This document shows, one piece after another, positions 32,031-41,764 of a stretch of 64,000 bases of DNA. Every line of letters begins with the position of its first letter. Within the stretch, counting starts at the first letter, position 1. The stretch lies in the NCBI GenBank assembly GCA_977006965.1, contig OZ345385.1, forward strand, positions 372,001-436,000, given 5' to 3'. This DNA is from Phymatolithon calcareum (Eukaryota > Rhodophyta > Florideophyceae > Hapalidiales). The translations under genes and the position numbers were made by a program. A model generated the notes under the pieces. That model made no database searches. It saw nothing but the letters and a program-made list of their open reading frames with translations, and was not told where the DNA came from.

Positions 32031-32339
32031 ATGATGTTATGACATTGTTCTGTTCTGTCAGCATACGGCAGCTGGGCGAGCAGATTCTTGTCGGGTTAGA
32101 AAGCAATTTCATTTATTTGCGAAATGAAATCATTGAAGGCCGTTTGGGCTTGTCAACTTCATTACATGACCGTTTGCTATGCTCTTGTTTGTTTCATATT
32201 CCGCACCTTACCGACATTTGCTCGGTGGATGCATGGAGACTCTTGGTTGGACGAGCCCATTTCTGAATGACAAATACTATAGCTGTAGCTCTCGTATCTC
32301 GGGATAAGCATGAAGCACAAAATGCTTAACAGACGACAT

Positions 32340-32885
32340 GTCGTTATCAAGAGTACGAAATGGAGTGGGGTGTATACACAAACTGCGGGAGATTGGAGTC
32401 AATGTTCGAGGCTTTCAGCCTGCGTCATGAAACAAGCGGAAGAAGGTATGGTGTCAAAAAAGCGACGCCTACAAGCAACAGTCAAAGTCTGGTCGTTGGA
32501 AGAAGAGGATGGGACAGTTAAAATCTCGATCGGCATACCGGACGACCTACCAGGAGTGTTTTATATAAGGGACAGAACTGCGAGGTTGAGATGCCTGAGA
32601 GTCATTTTCAACAGAGTTCCTTTGTGGAGAATATCCATTATGGCGAAATACCTTGGGACTGGTGCTGTGGTGGAGCTTACCATGTTGCAACGTATACTGC
32701 AGTCTATGAAGATGGACCAAGAAACGGAATATGAATGCAAAAGACTTACTCGGGCCCTCACAGGGAGAGAAATTCGAATTAAGGAGATTTTAGAAGGAGA
32801 GTAGAGAGATGAGTATCGAAAACAGCGAGAAGCTGCCCTGTTACTCAAATTGAGGCTTTGGGAGCTTTTAAAATAAATCAACATA
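32340..32885 (+). pseudogene. LINE family B C-terminal end and tail
   Basis: The frame 32310-32804 carries a helical linker, RLRCLRVIFNRVPLWRISIM and ECKRLTRALTGREIRIKEIL, then stop. The tail has CTGCCCTGTTACTC, GGCTTTGGGAGCTTTTAAAA and ends ATATATCCCC at 32885. It is a diverged relative of the copy at 22868-23604. Confidence 0.75.
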
Positions 32886-33695
32886 TATCCCCCATTAGAA
32901 TCTTCAAGTCGCTTATTCGCTAAAGTGGGAGTATGCACTTAACGTGACGCCAATGTTAATCAAATCTGCAGAATGTTTATTCTACAACCATGTTTTTGGG
33001 ACATATGTCTTGCATCGCCATGGTAGAATGCGAGTTCTATGCGGACTAGAACCACCAGCCATGAGCAGAAGAAATCAAACAAAAAGGTTCTCTGCCAGTC
33101 TAGTGAGACAAAAGAAGCGCTAGTATTCTGGGAAAGATGAAGACATTAGGAGGCAGACAAGGACAAAGAGTGCCTCAAGAAATATGAAGACTCGAAGCAA
33201 GCTATCGATAAAGCGGAGGAGGGCTCAGTCTCAAAGGAAGGGCGACGAAAAGAAACAATTGAGATATGGGTAAAGGAAGAAGAGGGCAGATCGCTCGAGA
33301 TACCAACTGATTCGAACAGCCTACCGGTGGTTCTCCACGTAAGCGAAAGGTCGACACGGTTGCGATGCCTACGGCTAATGTTCAACAGAGCACCACTTTG
33401 GAGAAAATCACTGCTCTGACCCCAGAGTATGTACGTGGAATTTCTCGGTGCATACTTTGGAGTTACAGCAGTGATTGACCTGGTCGCGCTCCAGCGAAGT
33501 CTATCTTCATCAGAGATTGGTCCTGAAATTGATTGTGAATGTAAGCTACTCACTAAAGCGCTTGTTGGGAGAGAAATACGAATCAAGCATATACTGAATA
33601 GTCAAAGTGCGTCAGCTTAGAAAATCGTGGAAAAGCGGCCCTGTTCCTCATGAAGAGAGGCCTTGGGAGCTTTAAAAATAAATAACACATATCCC
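32886..33695 (+). pseudogene. LINE family B post-RT fragment, head-to-tail with the previous copy
   Basis: It starts at ATTAGAATCTTCAAGTCGCT immediately after the previous tail, within a few bases of the deletion junction seen at 22868. It continues through the C-terminal domain with frameshifts (RLRCLRLMFNRAPLWRKSL, then GAYFGVTAVIDLVALQRSLS) and ends in the family B tail at 33695. Confidence 0.75.
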
Positions 33696-33699
33696 TCTC

Positions 33700-34130
33700 A
33701 CTAGGGGGCACGTTTGATGAGGCGGTAAGTCACATTCAGACCAACAAAACGACCGGCATTCTTCGAACGTCGTTTATGACCATGGAAGAAGAGCGCCTCG
33801 AGTCAAAAAGAAAACAGAAGATCCCATGTGACAAGACAAAAGAGTTGTCAGCAATTCTTAAGTTTCCCAAGGTTAAATGCAGACAATTAGCGCTGTAATA
33901 CGCATGTGGAAGGTTTTCACAGGTGTCCACAACTTTGATGATGACGAGATTCGGGGACAAGGTCCAGCATCACATGGAGACCCCGCAGCGAAGCCTGTCA
34001 GGATACAAGCTCAAGAGAGAAAACAGAGTTGCGACTGAAAAAGCTCTGGAAGAGCTGCTGGTTTTCAGCAAGAGCATCGTCGATAATGTGCAAAATGATG
34101 CAAATCTTTACTGAGCAGAAACACAAGATG
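33700..34130 (+). pseudogene. LINE family D C-terminal domain
   Basis: It encodes ERLESKRKQKIPCDKTKELS, KFPKVKCRQLAL, a stop, then YACGRFSQVSTTLMMTRFGD and LEELLVFSKSIVDNVQNDAN ending LY. It is homologous to 48536-48963. The core RFPxVST motif is visible but mutated. Confidence 0.7.
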
Positions 34131-34629
34131 CAAAGGACCAGGAACACAATGAGTCAAGACAAGACGAAAAAAGTATTGGAGTTGGTAGTAGATAATCAAC
34201 AATAGAGGAAACCATGTCCGTATATTCGTAAGACTGTGAGGCTTCTAGGAATAATAGTATAACTTCCCACAATAGTCAAGTTAATTTTTTATTCATGCCT
34301 CTTCTGCTAGGTCACGCAGACCACTAGAACAGAATGTTCAAATGGATGGTTGAATTCAGGAACGTTGTAACTGCTCGTAGCATTTTTCGTACCGAACGCT
34401 TATACTGGTCCGAGTTCTATAATAAAATTAGATGCTACCGACAACCAAGTACCACGTACTACGCATGATACATTTGAAGTGATCGTTATTTCCGAGAACT
34501 CTGCTGTCTCACTTGTTGAACTATACATTCTCGTACAACCTAACTGCAATTCGATTTGCAATACTTCATCAGAACCCAATTTGAGTCGAATTGCTGCAAA
34601 TTGCAATTCATTGCAACAGCAATGGATTG

Positions 34630-35275
34630 CGCACCTCCCCTGCGCATGACCCTTTTGACATAGCACTGCCCTATTACAAGGAAGGAGTTTCAGCGAAATC
34701 ACTAAAGGACTTGCTCTTCAAACATGAAGGAAACCTCTTGGAGCCCAAAAGAAAGAGAAAAATGCGTTACGATGTTCCCGGGTTCTCTCCGGTGATCATC
34801 TGACAAGACACCGCCAATTGGCAGAGAAATGGGCATTCGGGCGTTTCCCTCCGATGAGTATCACATTTCTCGGAAATTAATTCGGGGATACCGTACCAGC
34901 TCTCATGGGCTATCTCAAGGACTACCTTGGAAGATAATGCCTAACTGAAGAGGAGACTAAAATGACTGAGAAAGCACTCGATCAAGTACTGTTTTTAATA
35001 TTCGTATTCTACGGCCACCTCGAATAGAGCACTGTCAGCAAGTTTCAGCACCTGCTATGAAACCGGGGAAGCGAACTCTAAGCTTTTCTCTCCAACCTTC
35101 TAGGAGGAGGGTTTTTGCAGCTAGGGAAGCGACTCTAAACTAAAATCGGCCTGCACGCATCCGACCATAGTAAAAGGGCTACAAGAGAAGTACCAACTGA
35201 AACGCATCTCCCTTACAGTCTCATGTGTGTTGTGAGGGGGTTTAATAAATTCCAAATTAAAAAAAGGACAAATTC
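34630..35275 (+). pseudogene. LINE family C C-terminal end with poly(A)
   Basis: The frame 34591-34803 encodes DIALPYYKEGVSAKSLKDLL and EPKRKRKMRYDVPGFSPVII. After a stop, RHRQLAEKWAFGRFPPMSIT follows. The 3' UTR ends CATCTCCCTTACAGTCTCAT, TTTAATAAATTCC and poly(A) near 35265. Confidence 0.7.
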
Positions 35276-35465
35276 CATCATAAACTAGAAAACCGTAAAG
35301 TTAGCGATTGTAAAAACAGAACACTGTGCAGTAGTTAGCTTGAGCGTGTGCTGAACACGATTTTTCGCCTGTCTTGCCTTGTTGAGCAGATTCGGGCTAC
35401 CATACTCCCCTCTCTGCTGTCGTATTCTGATTTTATATAGACAAAATCTGAAAGTAGCTTACTAC

Positions 35466-35780
35466 CTAAGACCATGGAGGTAATCTGCTGATGATGACAT
35501 GGAAGTTACACAAGCGGAATTTCAAATTTTCGAAAACTCTTGGACGTTTACGACCTGCGAGCTTAGAATGCATTCTAACCACATCACCAACTCCCACCCA
35601 GCCTATTGTGCTCATCGCGTGTATTGAATTGAACTCTGCTCCATTCCAGTACGATAAAAATTTCGTCTTTTCCTCCCCGCTTCTCTCTTCGACACCTACG
35701 CTCTCTGCCTTCAATTTCCCACTCATTTCCTTCGCCATCCTTTGTACCACGAATTTACATTCCGGTGCCACGTGAGCCAA
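35466..35780 (-). CDS. 104-codon ORF, N-terminus of an unknown repeated element
   Basis: The frame starts MAHVAPECKFVVQRMAKEMS. The same start and upstream sequence recur near 54900-55000 and 60860-60960, where the copies are broken. The intact frame runs to IHAMSTIGWVGVGDVVRMHS and beyond. I do not know the family. Repetition suggests a mobile element or gene family 5' end. Confidence 0.4.
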   Translation of the reverse strand: MAHVAPECKFVVQRMAKEMSGKLKAESVGVEERSGEEKTKFLSYWNGAEFNSIHAMSTIGWVGVGDVVRMHSKLAGRKRPRVFENLKFRLCNFHVIISRLPPWS

Positions 35781-35905
35781 TGGTCAGCGCTCTTGTCCAT
35801 TCAATGTTTTCAATGCGTTACTTTTGGATTCCAGAAATCCATTAGCTTCTTCCGGAACGTGGAGGAACTCCCTGTTCCTGTGTTGTATTACAGCTGACCT
35901 CATAA

Positions 35906-36224
35906 TTCACCCCTACAAGTATTTGTCTATTGTTCTGCTTTATTATACGTGAGGAAAATCTGTTCACGTACGACTCCCATTCCCACACACCGATCGATTT
36001 GAACTCCAGACTTGAATCTATTCGTTTTCATTCAACGAAAAATGCCGCACAAGCTACCACTTCCAAGCGCTCTTTCAAACGATTAACAATATTGCCTGTG
36101 GATGCATTTGGAACAATAATATCATTCCCGGTTCCTGCTTCAATAAAGCGACCACGAAGAGAGCAATCAACTGTATTTCAAACACCTCCTACGGGTACCT
36201 CTATTTTCAGAACGCTGCGAGGGT
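35906..36224 (+). CDS. Candidate host gene, 3' exon(s), interrupted by a transposon nest
   Basis: The frame is open from 35906 with no convincing ATG, so it likely follows an intron. It encodes LFTYDSHSHTPIDLNSRLES, KRSFKRLTILPVDAFGTIIS and TPPTGTSIFRTLR. At 36224 the sequence reads CGAGG|GTAAGG, a good splice donor. The matching downstream exon would be 37570-37641 (SAWASTLIKQDLKTALSVLK and a stop), in the right phase after a GCACAG acceptor. The intervening 36240-37553 is a LINE with a MULE inside. The function is unknown. Confidence 0.4.
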
Positions 36225-36259
36225 AAGGTAGACACGGGCGGTATTTGTTGATTTATTTT

Positions 36260-37309
36260 GAGGAAATTCACTACATGGCCACCAAAAACTGGCAAAATTC
36301 ACTACATGGCCATCACTAGCCATATCTACTACTCACCCCTAGCCAAGCGTACTATCATAACTCACTCTAACCAAAACTACTACTCATCCGTTTGTCAAAG
36401 CAATCTATGGGACAGTAAAATTTATTGCGCGCGCTACTCTCTACGCTGTAGATCCTCGTCGCAAGCAGCATCTCCGTCATCGCAGGCGGTAAGGTCGACA
36501 ATCATGGACTGAGCCGCTTTGTCGATTTGTTTTCGTTTCGTCTCGACGACGTTGTCGATGTTGGGTCTCTCGCATGTCTGCGAAAAGTGACCAGTGTTTC
36601 TCCACGGGGAGCAGTGACGGGCCCTCATTTCGGACAGAAAGTAGGGCCTCTTGCGCTTGCGGTCCGGCTTAGCCACAAGGTTAAACGGCACCAAATCATC
36701 CTGTACGAGCTGGTTGCCAGTGACTGCATCACGCGTGATGCTGCCCGCATTCTGCTTTGCCCACGTTCTCAACGTCCATACGTCCCCGAACCAGTGATCG
36801 TTCCACGGTTCGAACGACACCCGATGCTTCACCAAGCGCCTAGAAGCGTACAAAAGTGCAGCGACGACGTGGCTACATGGCCGTTGGTGCTCTTGAAAGT
36901 GGCGACAGGAACATGTAGCAGGGTAATCGCTGCTAACTGTCACATTGAATGGTGTCTCTTCACTACGAACAGCACAGCTGAGCGTGCTTATGTTAACGCG
37001 GAAGGTGCAACTGACTACAGATGAGTGTCAGGCGCTTTTTGTTGCGCTTCGCCACGAGATGGGCCTTGCCCATCGACGTGCTGTGGGAGATCACGATGTT
37101 GACAACATCGTCAAAGCTTGATCTAGCGTAGTCGCCCACCTGTAGAACGAGCTTCTTCTTTTCCATGATTTCGGAGTGGTTAGTGCGGGAGTGTTGTGCC
37201 TTGAGCGCTGCAGATGAACACGACAACGTGCTTACAGTAGTAGATTTGGTGAGAGATGGCCATGTAGTGAATTTTGCCAATTTTTGGTGGCCATGTAGTG
37301 AATTTCCTC
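36260..37309 (-). mobile_element. Mutator-like element (MULE), 1050 bp
   Basis: Terminal inverted repeats of about 54 bp begin GAGGAAATTCACTACATGGC at 36260 and at the complement of 37309, with one or two mismatches. Each TIR contains an internal direct repeat (AATTCACTACATGGCCA). The flanking duplication GATTTATTTT (36250-36259 and 37310-37319) has the 9-11 bp length typical of Mutator elements. The duplication lies inside the LINE tail, so the MULE came second. Confidence 0.9.
36434..37170 (-). pseudogene. MULE transposase with N-terminal and SWIM ends but no DDE core
   Basis: The N-terminal part starts at the ATG 37170 (MEKKKLVLQVGDYARSSFDD), followed by KAHLVAKRNKKRLTLIC, which resembles the FAR1-like DNA-binding start of MULE transposases. 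It then meets VNISTLSCAVRSEETPF and the SWIM zinc finger CSCRHFQEHQRPCSH (C-x-C...C-x-H), with a CCHC-like RHCSPWRNTGHFSQTC further on. About 36990 the frame changes and the whole DDE catalytic domain is missing. The product could bind DNA but not cut it. Confidence 0.75.
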
Positions 37310-37649
37310 GATTTATTTTAAAAGCTCCCAAGTCCTCTCTTCATGAGTAAAAGGGCCGCTTTTCCACGATTTTCTAAGCTGACGCAGTTTGACGATCAGT
37401 ATATCCTTGATTCGTATATCTCTCTCAACAAGCGCTCTAGTGAGTCGCTTACATTCATATTCAATTTCAGGACTAATCTTGGGTAAACTTAGAATGCGTT
37501 CGAGCGCGACCAGCTCAATCACTGCTGTAACACCAAAGTATGCACCTAATGGGAGACACGGGCACAGCAGTGCGTGGGCTTCGACGCTCATCAAGCAGGA
37601 TCTCAAAACTGCGCTGTCCGTCCTTAAAGAGAAAAAGCACCCACACATA

Positions 37650-38060
37650 TAGAACAGGAACGACGACGGCTTTACTTCCGATACTATTCCCCTGTAGAAC
37701 CGGTCATGCCAGGGGCTGCCATGGGAATGGCCGGATAAGCGTGGTCCAACAATGACAGCTCAGATGTGTGGTGTTGAATGAAGAGGTTTATTTGGTCGTT
37801 GGTCGATATCGATAGTCCATCGTTGATACTGGATGGTCGACAGTCGATGGATGATAGCTGTGGGTCGATGAGCCTAAGTACTAAACAGAGGCAACACACT
37901 AGATTGAAGATGATCCACCATGGGCAGGTAAGCGGACATCCATATGGGGAGGTCAGATAGCTCACCAAACTAACACGGCCCACGGGAAGCGACGGAGAAT
38001 GTATAGACTACTGGCCAGTAAATCTTGCGGCGACAAGGAAAGAGAAACGAAGGCAAAAAT
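37650..38060. other. Unassigned region with TCGATA-rich short palindromes
   Basis: The minus frame 37684-37983 is open but unrecognised. The segment 37795-37860 contains overlapping GTCGAT/ATCGAT palindromes (for example GGTCGATATCGATAG). Confidence 0.4.
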
Positions 38061-38069
38061 GATAAGATG

Positions 38070-38360
38070 GGAACTCGAGGCTCGCTCACGCGCAGTCCGC
38101 GTGTGAGGAGCTCAAGGTAAGTAAGAGAACGAGAACGGTGGTGAGGCTGGAGCGTGCTTGTTTGCGGACGCATTGATTGCACACGAAATGCTCCTGCGAC
38201 AAAGCAGAGATGAAGGTACGTATTCGTGTTAGCGACAAACGGGGGAACAGGAAGAGTCTTCTCATACAGCTTGCACAACAAGCAACATGGATGGGCTTGA
38301 GACTTCTGCGGACCACTGCTAACGATATTTCGGCAAATGATAGAGTCCCGCGATCTACAT
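38070..38360 (-). repeat. Inverted duplicate B (partner at 12077-12366)
   Basis: This is the reverse complement of 12077-12366. Here the KCSCDKAEMKVRIRVSDKRG frame (38177-38392 plus) is a little longer and ends differently, so the duplicated block has been placed in two different contexts. Confidence 0.6.
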
Positions 38361-38501
38361 CCCCAAGACACTTGTATAGCTTTCCCGACTGAGTGAGTCT
38401 GGGTTGAAAAACGTCTTCGCCAAGAGTCATTAAGCACTCAAAGTCCGCCTTAAGTGCCAAGACACCGCCGATGTCTAATCTCTACCTTCCACATACAAGA
38501 A

Positions 38502-39907
38502 CAGGGACACGAACATAGATAGGGAAACACTGGATTTAATATTCATCGCCTGAGAAATGACGTCCGAATAAAATAATTCGAGATTGGGAAAACTTGGAAT
38601 AGATTATTCACGTGATACAAGAAGGGAGAATAAATCTGAATTATTCAAATAAATACGACACGTCAATCTACTTTATATGAGCCTGTTAATATCCTCAATT
38701 CCCCATAAATCGTAATTAAGATTCATGAACATTTGTTGTTCGAAATTAGAGGGCAGCAGACTCTTTCGACGATCTGACAGCGCATGCCCAGCTTTGGAAA
38801 AGAGTCGTTCACATATACTTGAGGTGGGCAGAATGATATGGGTATCAATATTAGTTGAATCGCTGTTACCCCCTGTTCGAGGTCGCGTTAACGCGCAGGC
38901 CGCAAATGACTAAGGCTCTGGTTCATTTGTAGATTCAGCAGCTGCCTATGGACGTTTCATATCTTGAACGACTAGCTTTTCGTCTTCGCTCATCGAGAAT
39001 ACCTTGTGGGCTTGTATTTTCACTATTGCCGACTCAAACATAGGGTGCTCTATGATATCAGCACTTGATGCTAATCGATCGTGGGTCTCTATTCTGCAGG
39101 GCTTTTGTTACTGAATCAAAATTCGCCAATTCAGTGCACAGGCCTTCAACTTTCTTGTGCTCCACATGATTCAATAAAAGGTTTTCGAACTCCGTTATCC
39201 CCAAGTCAGCAAAGTGTGGGTGCAGTTTGGTATACCTTTTCAGCATCACATAGGTGGAGGACCATCTGCTGTCATTGCAACCCAAAGCAAATGGAAACAA
39301 ACCAGTAATGACAAAGTCCAGTATACCATAGATTTGCACAGTTCTTTTGGGAAAAATATTCTGGATGTCCCAACGCTGCCTTTGTGTTGAGAGATAGAGT
39401 TCTCAGGCCTTCCATCATTGGTCAAAAGCAATTCATAGTCATGATAATGCTTGCTTTGTACATGACTCACGAAGTTCGTGTAGCCAGAGCCATTGACTTG
39501 ATGCATGGACCCACATCTACAGGTCCAGGTGTGTGTGTCTGAGTCTGTCAGTGTGAAAAATTTGTCCCCTATGTCCTTGCCAGTCAGCTTTGGAGGCCTT
39601 GATGCATGACCAGCGTCTCAGTTTTCGGCCTTGTTAAGTAGAAAGAAAAGCATGTTGAGTCAAAGCCGTTGGTGTCGAATGTAGATGCATCACTGTCCGA
39701 TTGAGTCAAGAGTCCCGCCAAAGTTGGTACTAGAATGGTACAGAATACTGAAAAATAATTCAGAATACTGGCATAAAATAACTCAGGTTTGCAGCTTGGA
39801 CGAATAAATAATCCCGTCAAAAAGCCAGGAAAAATAAATCGAGAATACTGAATGAAAGAATAACCCAGAATACAATTTTATTTTCCCTATCCATGTAAAC
39901 GACCCTG
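38502..39907 (-). mobile_element. hAT transposon, internally deleted
   Basis: The ends form about 26-bp imperfect TIRs starting CAGGG (38502 on the left, complement of 39907 on the right) and sharing ACATRGATAGGGAAA, the CAGGG start being typical of hAT. The minus strand encodes a BED-type zinc-finger segment (CGSMHQVNGSGYTNFVSHVQ, near 39500), the hAT block SRWSSTYVMLKRYTKLHPHF (39250), and the C-terminal dimerisation domain CERLFSKAGHALSDRRKSLL (38830-38770). Most of the catalytic region is gone. I could not find a clear 8-bp target duplication. Confidence 0.85.
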
Positions 39908-40104
39908 ATGACTGAGCGCGCAAAGACTTGTCTCTACATCAGCGAATGCCTCAAGGATCGACAGCGATTTCAGTTTCACGAAGTCGTCTTCTAAGATTGT
40001 CAGACTCACCATGATACTGCATTTTTGGGTGAAGTTGATTCGGGGGGAGTGATGATGCAGGAGGAGGGCGGCGACTGTGAACGGCGGGGCAGAGTTCGAC
40101 TACC

Positions 40105-40404
40105 GCAGACTTTCGAAGATATGGGTGAAGCTTCCTTTAATGAAAACTACGTTTGTGCAGCTCACGGAACGCCCATCAGAATGGCGGACGGGAGAACTCA
40201 GGATTCAAGGTAATCCTATCTCAGTCCTCTACGGGGTTTTTGGTGCTTGGACTCGATCGCTCTTTGCCTTGCCTGCTGCCAATCAATGGAGATATTTTTC
40301 GTTCTCCATGTGTTCTATGAGTTCCTTGCTAAATAGTAAGAGCTCATCAAGTGCCTTTTCTGCTTCCTGTCTTTTTTCTCCTTCGAGATCGTACCTTGCT
40401 AACG
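40105..40404 (-). pseudogene. LINE family D 3' end, cut by a LINE C insertion
   Basis: The 3' end (40110-40230) matches 2440-2590 and 55005-55165. The C-terminal codons give a decayed ELLLFSKELIEHMENEK-type end near 40300-40350. It resumes after the insertion at 40862. Confidence 0.65.
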
Positions 40405-40848
40405 TTTTTTTTTTTTTGAATTTTGAATTTATTAAACGCCCTCAGAAACACTCATAAGACTGTAAGGGAGATGCGTTTCAGATGCTACTACCTTGGTAGC
40501 TCCGTTACTCTGTTAAAGCCCGCAAAAGCTCGTTGCTATCGTCGTAGCCCTAGCTGCAAAAACCCTCCTCCATGGAGGGAAAAGCTTAGAGTCCACTTGT
40601 CCTGTTCGCGTGAATCTCAGCGTCGCCGTTCTATTTTGTCTTGGTCTATTCCATGTCGTCATAAAAGACGATTGTGAAGAATAGTCTCACTAGTCTCCTC
40701 TTCTGTTAGTCGATATCTTTGAAGGTACACTTCGAGCTTGTTCATGAGAGTTGGTACGATTTCACCGAATTTTTCTTCCAGAAGAGTGGTACTCAATGGG
40801 GGAAAACGTCCGAATGCCCATTTAATCGCCAATTGGCGGTGACGTGCT
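40405..40848 (-). mobile_element. LINE family C insertion (444 bp)
   Basis: On the minus strand it encodes HRQLAIKWAFGRFPPLSTTL and the rest of the family C C-terminus, a 3' UTR and poly(A) (the poly(T) at 40405-40417). The 13-bp target-site duplication TACCTTGCTAACG lies at 40392-40404 and 40849-40861. Confidence 0.9.
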
Positions 40849-40949
40849 TACCTTGCTAACGTGCGTGTCTTGTTTACAAACCACCTCAATTGGGAGGCAA
40901 TTTAAAAGTGCAATAAAATCTATAAAACGAATGGGGAACAGCTGGCTCA

Positions 40950-41760
40950 CGTCAGATTCGTAAGGCCGGGCTTGCCTTCTGTGCGAGGAGTAGCGCAACT
41001 ACTACCTGCATCGTGCTGAGCTAGGATCGAAAATGTGCTGTCTATTCTTGAAAATCAGACCTGCTGTGTCGCAAAAAAAGACTTCCGTCTACAGGTCGCT
41101 GCAGCCAAACAGGCCAAGGAAACGAAGGCACTTAGTCGAGTAGAATGTTGTAGAAAATAGGCAGCCCACGGTGGTCTAGAAAAAGCACGTCACTGCGCGT
41201 AAAATGAGTCCAAATTCAGCACCCGATGAAGAAGATTAAGATTGCGACCGTCAGATTGTTAGCCTCAATTCTTAAAATCCTGTTGATGGTGCTTTATCCC
41301 ACTCGGCACTTTGCGCCGAGCCCACACTGGAAAAGCGTATAGTTGCCAAGTCCTGCTTACAGTACTCGTCTTCGCTAACCTTCATCAGAAAACGCCAATT
41401 TTCCTGCTCCATTCACAAAGAAAAGCTGACCAATAGACCAACCAAGCAGCAACGCAGTCCTCAGAAGCACTGGGCGCCCTTTTGGGGGCTCTTTTCGCTA
41501 CGCCCTCTAAGATTTTTGGGATGTTGTGAAACAGCCCCTCATTGTTCACAAACTTGAGTACTTAGACCTGTTTCTCGTTGCTTATTTCCTCCATCGTTTT
41601 GGTGAAAAGTCTACAAATAGTCTGGCGCCTTGATACATTCCGTATACTACAGCGTGAGAGTAGATGCTCCACGGTCTCCTTGGTTCCCACAGAGCAGGTC
41701 TTGCGTATTCAACGGCAACATCTTAAAAAACTGTTACCAGCGAGCAACATCCATACCGAG
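40950..41760. other. Mostly unassigned DNA
   Basis: No frames longer than about 80 codons. Around 41330-41520 there is weak similarity to 12650-12830. Nothing else recognised. Confidence 0.4.
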
Positions 41761-41764
41761 GAAA

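Larger units (their letters stand above)
36240..37553 (-). mobile_element. LINE family B (5' truncated) carrying a MULE
   Basis: Coding sequence on the minus strand (37553-37380) gives GAYFGVTAVIELVALERILS and ECKRLTRALVERDIRIKDIL. The tail begins at 37375, is interrupted at 37319 and finishes at 36240-36259. The 10-bp target-site duplication AGACACGGGC lies at 36230-36239 and 37554-37563. Confidence 0.85.

Noticed and set aside
38494-39915. 8-bp target duplication of the hAT element
   Set aside because: The eight bases on each side of the CAGGG ends (TACAAGAA and ATGACTGA) do not match.
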